This document shows positions 46,140 through 54,224 of a DNA stretch of 64,000 nucleotides, one piece after another. The translations under genes and the position numbers were made by a program. Position 1 is the stretch's first letter. Each line of letters begins with the position of its first letter. This stretch comes from Robertmurraya massiliosenegalensis JC6. Its GTDB lineage: Bacteria > Bacillota > Bacilli > Bacillales > Cytobacillaceae. Location of the stretch: the NCBI RefSeq assembly GCF_000311725.1, contig NZ_HE978511.1:863523-927522 (forward strand), read 5' to 3'. A model generated the notes under the pieces. It was not told the origin of the DNA. It ran no database searches and saw only the letters and a program-made list of their open reading frames with translations.

Positions 46140-46155
46140 AGTGATATAAGTCACA
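46140..46155 (-). promoter_or_regulatory. Fnr box upstream of the soluble chemoreceptor
   Basis: Minus strand TGTGACTTATATCACT is an exact TGTGA-N6-TCACT, about 75 bp upstream of the ATG at 46073. Confidence 0.7.
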
Positions 46156-46177
46156 TAGTTTCCGTTATAAGAAAACA

Positions 46178-46229
46178 AAAAGCTGACTGCAAAAAGTCTA
46201 CTTTCAGACTTTTTGAGCCAGCGCTTTTA
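46178..46229 (-). terminator. Intrinsic terminator after moaA
   Basis: AAAAAGTCT / AGACTTTTT inner stem extended by CTG/CAG pairs, followed on the minus strand by TTTTTG. It overlaps the end of moaA and lies 23 bp from the chemoreceptor's Fnr box. Confidence 0.82.
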
Positions 46230-47252
46230 TCCGCCTATATAAGACATTTCGATTTTTTTACGATTGGCAACTGTTTCTGCTGTTCTCAAATCAGAGTAAC
46301 GATCATCTCTTCCATTCCAAATTTCACAAATTCGCTCGGCTAGTTGTTTATTATCAACACCAGTGCGCATAAAATCTCTTAAATCATGGCCATTTCCATT
46401 AAATAAACATGTATAGATTTTCCCATCTGCTGAAAGTCTTGAGCGTGTGCAACTTGAACAAAATGACTCTGATACTGAGGTGATAAAGCCAACGTCAATA
46501 TCTGTTCCCTCGTAGCGATAACGCTTCGCGACTTCCCCATAATAGTCTGGATCAACTGGTTCTAATGAGTAATGTTCTTTCAGAATGGTATAAATTTCTT
46601 TTTTTGTAACGACATCATCCATTTTCCAACCATTGGAACTACCTACATCCATGAATTCAATATAGCGTAACTGCAAGCCATTATCCTTACAATATTGGGC
46701 CATTGGGATGATTTCTGAATCATTCAAGCCTTTTTTCACGACCATATTTATTTTCACGCCTAGTCCTGCTTCTTGTGCAGCCTTTATCCCTTTTAGAATT
46801 GGCCCTACTCCTACATTTCGCCCATTGATTTGGCCGAATAACTCATCTTTCAAACTATCTAAGCTAATATTTACACGTTTTAGTCCAGCTGCCTTTAATT
46901 CCTTTGCATATTTAGGTAATAGAACTCCATTTGTGGTAAGTCCAATGTCCTTTAAGTTTTCTATTTTAGATAGCAACTCGATTAAGTACGGAAGATCCTT
47001 TCGTAACAAAGGTTCCCCCCCTGTTAAACGAATTTTCTCGACACCTAATTCTACAAAAAGCTTAGCTAGTCTTTCAATTTCCTCGTAAGACAATAATTCA
47101 CTCTTAGGTAAAAACGCAAAATCTGGACCGTAGATTTCAGCTGGCATACAATACTGGCAGCGGAAATTACATCGATCTATTACAGAAATTCGCAAATCTC
47201 TCAATGGTCTATTTAGTTTATCTTTCACCTTCGCCAATCCCATCAACTCCAT
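46227..47252 (-). CDS. moaA: GTP 3',8-cyclase MoaA
   Basis: Radical SAM enzyme for the first step of molybdenum-cofactor synthesis (GTP to 3',8-cyclo-GTP). 341 residues. SAM cluster Cys28-x3-Cys32-x2-Cys35 in [17 protein letters not shown]. The [14 protein letters not shown] motif is near residue 77. The second cluster is [18 protein letters not shown], near residue 268. The C-terminal Gly-Gly tail required for activity is present (SYIGG). Start uncertain: the ATG at 47252 lacks a ribosome site, while a TTG at 47237 has GGAG at 9 nt. No moaB/C/D/E adjacent. Confidence 0.94.
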   Translation of the reverse strand: MELMGLAKVKDKLNRPLRDLRISVIDRCNFRCQYCMPAEIYGPDFAFLPKSELLSYEEIERLAKLFVELGVEKIRLTGGEPLLRKDLPYLIELLSKIENLKDIGLTTNGVLLPKYAKELKAAGLKRVNISLDSLKDELFGQINGRNVGVGPILKGIKAAQEAGLGVKINMVVKKGLNDSEIIPMAQYCKDNGLQLRYIEFMDVGSSNGWKMDDVVTKKEIYTILKEHYSLEPVDPDYYGEVAKRYRYEGTDIDVGFITSVSESFCSSCTRSRLSADGKIYTCLFNGNGHDLRDFMRTGVDNKQLAERICEIWNGRDDRYSDLRTAETVANRKKIEMSYIGG

Positions 47253-47300
47253 AATATAGAGTGTTTTTCTATTATATTAACAATTGCTTAATTCGATTAC

Positions 47301-47316
47301 TGTTACCTTTCTCACT
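47301..47316 (-). promoter_or_regulatory. Fnr-box-like site upstream of moaA
   Basis: TGTTA-CCTTTC-TCACT (plus strand), one mismatch from TGTGA-N6-TCACT. It is centred 41-45 bp upstream of start points predicted from TAATAT/TATAAT at 47279-47271. Confidence 0.55.
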
Positions 47317-47515
47317 AAGAAACGCTTCCTATTGCTATTACATCATAAAACCTAAATTTATAGTGCTAAATTAACTTATTGTCATAAACTTGTCATCAAC
47401 TTGTTAGTTATTCCTATTTTAACACTTTACTTCCTTTTATGCATAAATATCCCATAGTTAGAAAGCTGGTTTTTAATTTCCACTATTTAAAACGTGAACA
47501 TATTGTTAAATATTA

Positions 47516-47531
47516 TGTGATTCGATTGACA
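47516..47531 (+). promoter_or_regulatory. Fnr-box-like site upstream of fnr paralogue 2
   Basis: TGTGA-TTCGAT-TGACA, one mismatch from TGTGA-N6-TCACA, 91 bp before the ATG. The rest of the 369-bp moaA-fnr interval is AT-rich with no further recognised element. It suggests autoregulation. Confidence 0.5.
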
Positions 47532-47621
47532 CTCCTATATATATGGGGCATCCTTATGGGACAAAGGATTGTTTCTATATCGATTATCGCACATTTATAT
47601 TGAAATAAAGGGGCGAGTCAA

Positions 47622-48320
47622 ATGACTAACCAATTAAAAGCAACGCATTCTGTAGAATTAAAAGAAATGCTTACTTTCGCCGACAGACGTTTTCAAATAG
47701 AAAAAGGGATGTATTTGTATCAAGAAGGAATGGTGGCCAATGAAATTTACATTATTCATTCTGGCAAAGTTCAAATTAGTAAAATTTCTGCAGACGGACG
47801 GGAATTATCCTTACGTATATGTGGAGCCAATGACATTTGTGGTGAGCTATCACTGTTTACAAACTCCGCAAAATACATGTTGAACGCTCTTGTCATCGAG
47901 GATGCAGAGATTGTGGCCATTAAGAAGGATACCCTCGAAAAAGAAATGTTACAAAATGGTCCACTCGCTTTTGAATTCATGAAATGGATGAGTGATCACT
48001 CTAGAAAAACACAAACGAAATTTCGTGATCTTGTGCTTAACGGAAAAAAAGGAGCCCTTTTTTCAACTCTTATTCGAATGACAAACAGTTACGGAGTTCA
48101 TTTATCAGATGGGATATTGATCGACTTACCGTTAACAAATCAAGAACTTGCCAACTTCTGTGGTACATCTCGTGAAAGCACAAATCGCATCTTAAACGAT
48201 CTAAAAAAAGAAGAGATTATTTCTGTGCAAAAAGGGAAAATTCTCATCCATGATTTGCAATACTTAAAAGACGAAATTGGTTGCGAAGATTGCCCTGTCA
48301 TCTATTGCAATATCGAATAG
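47622..48320 (+). CDS. fnr: Fnr-type anaerobic transcription activator, paralogue 2
   Basis: 232 residues, clearly paralogous to the protein at 40970. It shares YLYQEGMVANEIYIIHSGKVQ, ELSLRICGANDICGELSLF and the EFMKWMSDHSRKTQTKFRDL dimer helix. Winged helix TNQELANFCGTSRESTNRILNDLKK. The C-terminal cluster is Cys221-x2-Cys224-x4-Cys229 (CEDCPVIYC). The recognition helix differs from paralogue 1 (SRESTNR versus SREVVNR), so DNA specificity may differ. Divergent from moaA, convergent with the radical SAM gene. Which of the two is the orthologue of B. subtilis Fnr cannot be settled by eye. Confidence 0.92.
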   Translation: MTNQLKATHSVELKEMLTFADRRFQIEKGMYLYQEGMVANEIYIIHSGKVQISKISADGRELSLRICGANDICGELSLFTNSAKYMLNALVIEDAEIVAIKKDTLEKEMLQNGPLAFEFMKWMSDHSRKTQTKFRDLVLNGKKGALFSTLIRMTNSYGVHLSDGILIDLPLTNQELANFCGTSRESTNRILNDLKKEEIISVQKGKILIHDLQYLKDEIGCEDCPVIYCNIE

Positions 48321-48346
48321 AGTGAGCTTAGCCTCACTCTATTTTT
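48317..48346. terminator. Terminator between fnr paralogue 2 and the radical SAM gene
   Basis: AGAGTGAG / CTCACTCT stem with T run on the plus strand, overlapping the fnr stop and close to the end of the convergent gene. Confidence 0.82.
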
Positions 48347-49460
48347 GTTTTAGTCTTAATGCTTTCGGGATATAAACACAGAATGGCTCACTCTCTAAAT
48401 AGTCTCCAGTCATTGCGTAAGCACGTGAACGAGAACCACCACATACATATCTAAATTCACAAACTCCACATTTACCTTTGTACTTATCAGGATTTCTTAG
48501 GTCTTTGAAGATCGGAGACTCTCGGTATATTTCTGATAACGGCTGTTCTTTCACATTTCCTGCCTTAATTGGTAATAGTCCGCTCGGGTAAACATCACCA
48601 ATATGTGAAATAAAGACAAAACCATTGCCATCATTGACTCCTTTTGGTGCTCTTCCTAATCCATCAATCGAGCCTGTTAAACCTTGCTCGGTCAAAGCAT
48701 CTAAATATCGAATATCTTCTGCTTGCCCTTTTGCTTCTCGCATCTTTTGTTGAATGAAAACTCTGCGATAATGCTGTGCAGCGGTCGTTTTAATATCAAA
48801 TTTTACCCGTTTGCTTAAATCGTGAAGCCAGAGAAATACCTTTTCATGTTCAACTGGTGAAATCATGTCGCTTTCTTGTCCCCTACCAGTTGGTACAAGG
48901 AAAAAGACACTCCATAAAACGCAATCTAGTTCTTCGATCAACTGGGCCATCTCATTTAAGTATTCGACATTATAACGTGAAATTACCGTGTTGATTTGAA
49001 TTGGAATTTCCAGTTCGTGCAAATATTTAATTCTTTCCATTGTTAAATCAAAGGAACCCTCTGTCCCTCTAAAATGATCATGAATTTTTGCATTATGTCC
49101 ATCCAAACTAAATGCCCAGCGTGATAACCCTACTTCTTTCGCTTTTTCAATCGCTTCTTTCGTCACATTCGGGGTAGCACTTGGAGTCATCGATACACGA
49201 ACACCTTTTTTCACCGCATACTCAGCAATATCAAATACATCTGGACGCATTAATGGATCTCCACCCGTAAAAACGAGCATTGGATTATTCATTTCATATA
49301 TTTGATCAATTAACGTTTTCCCTTGCTCAAATGTAAGTTCACGTGGATCTCTTTTATATTGCGCTTCTGCCCGACAGTGTAAACATTTTAATTGACATGC
49401 CCTCGTTAGTTCCCAAATGACGATAAACGGGTCTTTATGAAAGTCTCTAGTAAATGTCAC
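48339..49460 (-). CDS. Radical SAM/SPASM protein (heme-biosynthesis-like, TIGR04053 type)
   Basis: 373 residues. Radical SAM cluster Cys22-x3-Cys26-x2-Cys29 in ELTRACQLKCLHCRAEA. FTGGDPLMRPDVFDIAEYA is near residue 64. The C-terminal second cluster is GKCGVCEFRYVCGGSRSRAYAMTGD...PFC, as in the AhbD/NirJ-like group that modifies heme propionates or peptides. Exact substrate unknown. GTG start with AAGGGAG at 10 nt. A perfect Fnr box at about -41 and the surrounding Mo-cofactor/Fnr genes indicate an anaerobic role. Confidence 0.88.
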   Translation of the reverse strand: MTFTRDFHKDPFIVIWELTRACQLKCLHCRAEAQYKRDPRELTFEQGKTLIDQIYEMNNPMLVFTGGDPLMRPDVFDIAEYAVKKGVRVSMTPSATPNVTKEAIEKAKEVGLSRWAFSLDGHNAKIHDHFRGTEGSFDLTMERIKYLHELEIPIQINTVISRYNVEYLNEMAQLIEELDCVLWSVFFLVPTGRGQESDMISPVEHEKVFLWLHDLSKRVKFDIKTTAAQHYRRVFIQQKMREAKGQAEDIRYLDALTEQGLTGSIDGLGRAPKGVNDGNGFVFISHIGDVYPSGLLPIKAGNVKEQPLSEIYRESPIFKDLRNPDKYKGKCGVCEFRYVCGGSRSRAYAMTGDYLESEPFCVYIPKALRLKQK

Positions 49461-49526
49461 TTACAAACGACTCCCTTCCAAATTCAATAGGCTTTTATTT
49501 CTCTTTTTGTCTAGCCCTTTACGAAC

Positions 49527-49569
49527 AGTATAATCTGTCTGAAAGAATAAAAAAGTGAAGGAGATCACA
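49527..49569 (-). promoter_or_regulatory. Fnr-dependent-type promoter of the radical SAM gene
   Basis: Minus strand TGTGATCTCCTTCACT (49569-49554) is an exact TGTGA-N6-TCACT. TATACT at 49532-49527 serves as -10, which puts the Fnr site centre about 41.5 bp upstream of the predicted start, the classical class II activator position. Confidence 0.72.
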
Positions 49570-49631
49570 AATAAGAAAAAAGTAGGGAGCATCCGATGTG
49601 TCTAATCTCTGCTCCAACCATCTCTCAGCCT

Positions 49632-49816
49632 TAAGCGGAATTTTTCCTGTTACCTCCTCGATGGAGTCCCTTTTAGGCGAAATAACGGAAGATTTTCCGC
49701 TTATGGAAGGTAAAATCGTTTATTTTGGCATTTTTTCAGTGAATAGCAGGAAATTTTCCTGTTATATCGCCTCTTTTTCATGATGCTTGCTCATTAAGCG
49801 GAAATTTTCCTGTTAT
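49632..49816. repeat. Cluster of four palindromic AGCGGAAATTTTCCTGTTA-type repeats
   Basis: Four copies of a near-palindrome of about 22 bp at 49632-49654, 49682-49704, 49745-49765 and 49795-49816. Each is built on GGAAATTTTCC flanked by AGC/AAC and GTTA/CTTA. Spacing is irregular (about 50-60 bp). A frame read through them gives repeated FS/KFS residues but has no ribosome site, so it is judged non-coding. It resembles REP-type intergenic repeats. Confidence 0.75.
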
Positions 49817-49885
49817 TTTTCATACTGATACTGCTGTATACGAGCATGAAGTTAAGGGATTTTGTAAATTCCCAGACAATGATAA

Positions 49886-49920
49886 AAAAAATGAAAGCAA
49901 GGTTTCCCCTGCTTTCATTT
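49886..49920 (-). terminator. Intrinsic terminator after yitW
   Basis: AATGAAAGC / GCTTTCATT perfect stem, followed on the minus strand by eight Ts, just after the yitW stop. Confidence 0.88.
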
Positions 49921-49929
49921 TGCTATGTT

Positions 49930-50238
49930 TTAGCGAATTCCTAATGCGATTTTTGCGTATCTTGACATTCTTTCTTTTGACCACGGTGGATTCCAGACGA
50001 TATTGACTTCTGTTTCTTTGACTTCTGGGATTTCAGCTAGAGCCGCTTTCACTTGGTCAACGATTGTTCCAGCTAATGGGCAGCCCATTGAAGTTAGAGT
50101 CATTGTCACGGTTGCGAGTCCCTCTTCAGTTAATTCTACATCATATACTAAACCTAAATTTACAACATCTATTCCAAGCTCTGGGTCCACAACAAGCTCT
50201 AGTGCACCCATCATGCTATCTTTTAACTCTTGATCCAT
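49930..50238 (-). CDS. yitW: MIP18-family (DUF59) Fe-S assembly protein YitW
   Basis: 102 residues of the MIP18/SufT/PaaD-like family, thought to act in iron-sulfur cluster maturation. Conserved VVDPELGIDVVNLGLVYDVEL near residue 17 and the MTLTSMGCPLAGTIVDQV segment with its single conserved Cys (about residue 52). The C-terminus VWNPPWSKERMSRYAKIALGI is typical. GGGAG 8 nt before the ATG at 50238 decides; an in-frame GTG nine bases earlier lies inside that site. Same strand and order as yitV-yitW in B. subtilis. Confidence 0.92.
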   Translation of the reverse strand: MDQELKDSMMGALELVVDPELGIDVVNLGLVYDVELTEEGLATVTMTLTSMGCPLAGTIVDQVKAALAEIPEVKETEVNIVWNPPWSKERMSRYAKIALGIR

Positions 50239-50339
50239 TTCGCTCACTCCCTCATTCCTATTTTGTTCCTCTATCTTTCATCTTAGACAAAGAATTCATC
50301 GTTTTCAAACGATAACCTTATTCTACTCATTTATTTTAA

Positions 50340-51137
50340 TCATGTAGTGATTTTCATCATCGCTTCATCCTTTACATACCGTTCAAACCAATCGACGAGC
50401 TTAAGCACTCCATCTCGGCTTACTTTATGATCTGCCTTTTCATCTGTGATGAAGTGGAGCTTTTCTGGACTATTCTTATAAAGAGGTTTGATGCTTTCAT
50501 AAAATTGGTATGTATACGTATAAGGAATGACGGGGTCTTTCATTCCATGCCAAAAAAGTAATGGTCTCCCATTCAGTGCTTGCGTATGAATGCTCAGATC
50601 ATACTTTCTTAAATGCTCGAAAATCGCTTCTTTTTCTTCATCTGAAAAAGGAAGTTCAACCCCTTTTTCTTTCAATTGTTGCAATTGATATTGGGAAAAC
50701 TTTTCGTAATAGGGCATCCCCATTAAACTCACAGCCGCCTTAATCCACGGATATTGGGTCAATGCTCCTAAAGTGACAATAGCACCCATTGATGTCCCTG
50801 CCAAACCAATTTGCTCAGGAATAATTTTATCTTTACTTTCATAATACTCTTTTATTACCTGAAGCTCATCTATCGTTTTCGTAACAATCTCCCAAAATTT
50901 CACATTCATTTCCAAAGAATTTAATCCGGCTTGCCTTTCACCATGGTAGATCGATTCAGGTAGTATGACTCGAAATCCCTTCCTTGCTAGGTAATAGGCG
51001 TAATGCAAATTATTCTCTTTGACGCTTTCAAATCCATGTACAAACAGAACAAACGGAAGAGAATCATTATTTTTCTCTTGGTCCACGATATGCAATAATG
51101 GTATTTCTCCGATGGTTTGATTCTCAATCATAATCAA
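50340..51137 (-). CDS. yitV: Alpha/beta hydrolase YitV
   Basis: 265-residue esterase-like protein. VLFVHGFESVKENN near residue 32 gives the oxyanion-side HG motif. The nucleophile elbow is GLAGTSMGAIVTLGAL, with Ser about residue 116. LLFWHGMKDPVIPY supplies the Asp, and EKADHKVSRDGVLKLVDWF the His. A TTG start with GGAGG at 9 nt fits better than the ATG two codons later. Substrate unknown. Gene order yitU-yitV-yitW as in B. subtilis, but yitU is divergent here. Confidence 0.88.
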   Translation of the reverse strand: MIMIENQTIGEIPLLHIVDQEKNNDSLPFVLFVHGFESVKENNLHYAYYLARKGFRVILPESIYHGERQAGLNSLEMNVKFWEIVTKTIDELQVIKEYYESKDKIIPEQIGLAGTSMGAIVTLGALTQYPWIKAAVSLMGMPYYEKFSQYQLQQLKEKGVELPFSDEEKEAIFEHLRKYDLSIHTQALNGRPLLFWHGMKDPVIPYTYTYQFYESIKPLYKNSPEKLHFITDEKADHKVSRDGVLKLVDWFERYVKDEAMMKITT

Positions 51138-51430
51138 AGCAGGGTCCCTCCAAACAAAATCTAATTCGTTTACAAAGTATAGCGAAAATTGGTAACCTAT
51201 AAATACTATTCTTTAAACATTTTCGTAAGGCACATGTCAGTTTTTAAACATTTATGGGAAACCAAACATTCCAATCGAATGCTGTGTTAATCAAGCCTCA
51301 ATGATTTTTGTAAAGTTTTCCTATATTTTCAGTGTATCATGTAGACTTAGAAATTCCTAAAGCTTTACACTAAGAGTACGAATTGGCAATTATGTGTACA
51401 AATACAACATCAGTATGAAGGAGACATTTT

Positions 51431-52249
51431 ATGGCTGAAAAACATTTAATCGCATTAGATCTAGATGGCACTTTGTTAACAGATGAAAAGACCTTATCTG
51501 AGGCAACGAAAAAAGTGATTACGAAAGCTAAAGAAGATGGCCATGTCGTGATGATTGCAACAGGCAGACCATTCCGTTCTAGTGAAATGTACTACCATGA
51601 ACTAAATTTAAATACACCGATCGTAAATTTTAATGGAGCATTTGTTCATCATCCACTTTCAAAAAATTGGGGAGTGTACCATAATCCACTCGATATCAAC
51701 GTGGCTAAAGATGTAGTAGATGTTTGTTATCAGCACGAGTTCCACAATATCGTTGCTGAGGTCATTGATCAAGTCTATTTCCATTATCATGATGAACGAC
51801 TTCTGGATGTATTTTCAATGGGAAATCCATCGGTTACAACGGGTGATCTCCGTGAATTTTTAACGGATTCCCCTACAAGTATGCTTATCCATACTGAAGA
51901 AGAGCAATTAAAAACAATACGTTCTCACCTTTCCGATGTTCACGCTGAGTTTATTGACCACCGAAGCTGGGCCGCTCCATGGCATGTGATTGAAATTGTT
52001 CGCCATGGTTTAAATAAAGCAATCGGAATACAAAAGGTGTCCGATTATATGAACATTCCAAAGGAGCGAATCATCGCATTTGGGGATGAAGATAACGATT
52101 TTGAAATGATTGAATATGCCGGCCGCGGAGTCGCCATGGGCAATGCCATTGACCAATTGAAAAATATTGCGAATGATACGACTTTAACGAATGAAGAAGA
52201 CGGAGTTGCCGTTTATTTAAATGACCTTTTAAATCTGAAAGCACTATAG
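51431..52249 (+). CDS. yitU: HAD-family Cof-type phosphatase YitU
   Basis: 272 residues, haloacid-dehalogenase superfamily with a type II cap. Motif I is IALDLDGTLLTDEKT (residues 7-21) with the nucleophile Asp. Motif II is VMIATGRPF near residue 40, motif III Lys is in LNKAIGIQKV, and motif IV is IIAFGDEDNDFEMIEYAG (near residue 213). Cof-type members dephosphorylate flavin or sugar phosphates; the substrate here is unknown. AAGGAG precedes the ATG. The 293-bp region before it shows no recognised operator. Confidence 0.92.
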   Translation: MAEKHLIALDLDGTLLTDEKTLSEATKKVITKAKEDGHVVMIATGRPFRSSEMYYHELNLNTPIVNFNGAFVHHPLSKNWGVYHNPLDINVAKDVVDVCYQHEFHNIVAEVIDQVYFHYHDERLLDVFSMGNPSVTTGDLREFLTDSPTSMLIHTEEEQLKTIRSHLSDVHAEFIDHRSWAAPWHVIEIVRHGLNKAIGIQKVSDYMNIPKERIIAFGDEDNDFEMIEYAGRGVAMGNAIDQLKNIANDTTLTNEEDGVAVYLNDLLNLKAL

Positions 52250-52397
52250 GTAAAGTGCTAAACCAAAAAACGGTTAGATTAACCAGAATGTTCCCCTTGT
52301 ATCAAGCAAGAGTTGGAGCATACTAATGACTGAGGCAGCAATGACTTGAACTTTCAAGACGTGCTGTTTCACAAGCTCAAAGGCTGGAGGGATTGCA

Positions 52398-52550
52398 ATG
52401 GGTAGAAGTAGCAAATCGAGACGTTTTGTACAACGTGGAGTTGACGCTGTTTCGAAGCATGATGAACGCATTCCTTATCACACCACCTATGCAGAGGCAG
52501 AGGCTCAGAAGATGGCAAATGTAAAAGACTCCTCATTAGGAGGAATTTAA
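52398..52550 (+). CDS. Small basic protein, 50 residues
   Basis: ATG at 52398 with GGAGG seven bases upstream. The product starts MGRSSKSRRFVQRGVDAVSK and ends AEAQKMANVKDSSLGG-Ile. Hydrophilic and basic at the N-terminus. The stop directly abuts the next ATG at 52551, and the last codons (GGAGGAATT) form the ribosome site of the next gene, so the two are translationally coupled. Family not recognised. Confidence 0.7.
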   Translation: MGRSSKSRRFVQRGVDAVSKHDERIPYHTTYAEAEAQKMANVKDSSLGGI

Positions 52551-52736
52551 ATGGCAAATCGTCTTTTTATTGAAGCAAGAAATGCAGTAGACCTTGCTAA
52601 AAACGCGACTGGTAGTGGACAATATACGGCTATAGATCGTGCTAGAAATGCCATTTCTTCTGCATTTGCCAATTCGACTATGGCTGAACAACGACAATTA
52701 AGTCAACTGCAAAATGAGCTTGATCAATTAACATAA
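52551..52736 (+). CDS. DUF3813 small protein
   Basis: 61 residues, MANRLFIEARNAVDLAKNAT at the start, then a second similar helix DRARNAISSAFANST and a QLSQLQNELDQL end. It is a short helical, Ala/Asn-rich protein matching the DUF3813 pattern (B. subtilis has such a gene, yizC, beside yitU). Ribosome site AGGAGG overlaps the end of the preceding gene. Function unknown. Confidence 0.82.
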   Translation: MANRLFIEARNAVDLAKNATGSGQYTAIDRARNAISSAFANSTMAEQRQLSQLQNELDQLT

Positions 52737-52739
52737 AAT

Positions 52740-52767
52740 AAAAAGCTGGCCCTAGCGCCAGCTTTCT
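52740..52767. terminator. Bidirectional terminator after the DUF3813 gene
   Basis: AAAGCTGG / CCAGCTTT stem with an 8-nt loop between convergent genes; A and T tracts on both sides. Confidence 0.85.
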
Positions 52768-53138
52768 TATTTTTGTTCCAAAACGACAGGATAGGAATGA
52801 AGAATTCTTCCATTGTCATCTTTTTCATATAAATGAAGGATGAGAGTAGCATTTTCAGGAAGCTTCTCTGGCGGAAGTTTGATGTTAATTTGAAACTGAG
52901 CTGATTTTTTCGATAACGACAGTACGGTTTCGGTTATGTATTGGTAATGTCCATCTTCAACAGTATAAAAAATCTGCCCTTCCTTCGTATTTGCCTCTCC
53001 TGTAACTGTATAGCTTCCTCCTTCCCCTTTTACCTGCACATTTTGAAAAATACTTTTTTCAGATGCCTCCTGCACATCCCCTGATACGAAATTCACTAAA
53101 AAAGGAATGAAGAATAAATAAGCTATTTTTTTTAGCAT
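52767..53138 (-). CDS. Secreted Ig-like (Gmad2-like) protein
   Basis: 123 residues with a signal peptide (MLKKIAYLFFIPFLVNFVSG) and a single beta-rich domain. VKGEGGSYTVTGEANTKEGQIFYTVEDG, FQINIKLPPEKLP and LILHLYEKDDNGRILHSYPVVL follow the strand pattern of Gmad2 Ig-like domains found in Bacillus envelope proteins. It occupies the place of the proteinase inhibitor gene ipi in B. subtilis (between yitT and the DUF3813 gene), but the sequence does not look like Ipi and Ipi has no signal peptide. Function unknown. Confidence 0.65.
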   Translation of the reverse strand: MLKKIAYLFFIPFLVNFVSGDVQEASEKSIFQNVQVKGEGGSYTVTGEANTKEGQIFYTVEDGHYQYITETVLSLSKKSAQFQINIKLPPEKLPENATLILHLYEKDDNGRILHSYPVVLEQK

Positions 53139-53233
53139 CGCATGTCCTCCTATTCATATTTGGTCTTTTACGAAAAAAACACAATCAATGCATTTATAAA
53201 AATATACAAGCCGTTTTCCTTTTTCATTCGTAT

Positions 53234-54079
53234 TTAATCTCTGCGAAAGAATCCAAAAATACCCGTTGTTTGTACAATATTGGTGAAGGCATGTGGATCG
53301 ACTTCTTTAATGATTTGCTCTAGTTCAAATAACTCATATCGCGTGATGACGATGATGATCATGTCCTTCTCTTCTTTCGTGAAAGCTCCTTTTGCCGGAA
53401 TCATGGTAATTCCTCTAACCATTCTCGAATGAATTGCTTTTGTTAGCTCCTCAGATTTCTTTGTTACAATCATGGCAGTTAGCTTTTCATGCCTTGTATG
53501 AATGGCGTCAATGACTCTCGTAGAAGCATAAAGTGTGACAAGTGTATACAAAGCCTTTTCCCAACCGTATAAAAAACCTGCAGTAACAATAATTAATCCA
53601 TTTAAGGTGAAAAAATAAGTTCCAACAGGGCGGTCATTCATTCTAGAAAGAACCATGGCGATAATATCTAAACCACCGGTAGAGGCGCCCCATTTCAACG
53701 TAAAACCGATTCCTACTGCGGATATAACACCTCCAAAAACAGCATTTAAAAGAATATCTGAGGAGAGCTGATAAATTGGAATTATTTCTAAAAATATAGA
53801 CATTAACGCGACACTAATAAAACTATATAGTGTAAAGGATTTCCCCACCTTTAGCCAACCTAAAAGAGTGACAGGTACGTTTAATAGAAATAACAGAATT
53901 CCGGTCGATATATTGCCACCAAATATACTTGAGAGTAACTGTGCTGTACCAGTGAAGCCACTTGCATACACATTTGCAGGAATTAAAAATAAGTTCATCG
54001 CAATCGCATTTAATAAGGCCCCGATAATAACGACGATAATTTTTTTCGCATGAAGCAGGATGATCATCTCCCTTTTCAT
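53234..54079 (-). CDS. yitT: YitT-family membrane protein
   Basis: 281 residues, DUF161/YitT family. Five or six hydrophobic helices in the first about 190 residues, with the conserved AIAMNLFLIPANVYASGFTGTAQLLS and LKWGASTGGLDIIAMVLSR segments. A C-terminal cytoplasmic DUF2179 domain (GITMIPAKGAFTKEEKDMIIIVITRYELFELEQII) follows. The transported substance is unknown. The start is uncertain: the ATG at 54079 lies before the only GGGAG, and an in-frame ATG follows it directly. Divergent from yitS, as expected for this locus. Confidence 0.9.
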   Translation of the reverse strand: MKREMIILLHAKKIIVVIIGALLNAIAMNLFLIPANVYASGFTGTAQLLSSIFGGNISTGILLFLLNVPVTLLGWLKVGKSFTLYSFISVALMSIFLEIIPIYQLSSDILLNAVFGGVISAVGIGFTLKWGASTGGLDIIAMVLSRMNDRPVGTYFFTLNGLIIVTAGFLYGWEKALYTLVTLYASTRVIDAIHTRHEKLTAMIVTKKSEELTKAIHSRMVRGITMIPAKGAFTKEEKDMIIIVITRYELFELEQIIKEVDPHAFTNIVQTTGIFGFFRRD

Positions 54080-54224
54080 TATTTGTCGAACGTATACTTC
54101 TATTATTTCATTTCCCTAATTTCTTTAACCAAACCTTTTCGTCGACCCATTTTACTAGTATTGATTGAGTTTTTCTTTTAAATTCTATAAACTAAAAGAA
54201 ATGACTTGAAAGCAGGTGTGGTCT

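Noticed and set aside
49598..49783. 61-codon frame across the palindromic repeats
   Set aside because: No ribosome site, and its repeated FS/KFS residues come straight from the GGAAATTTTCC repeats; treated as non-coding repeat DNA.
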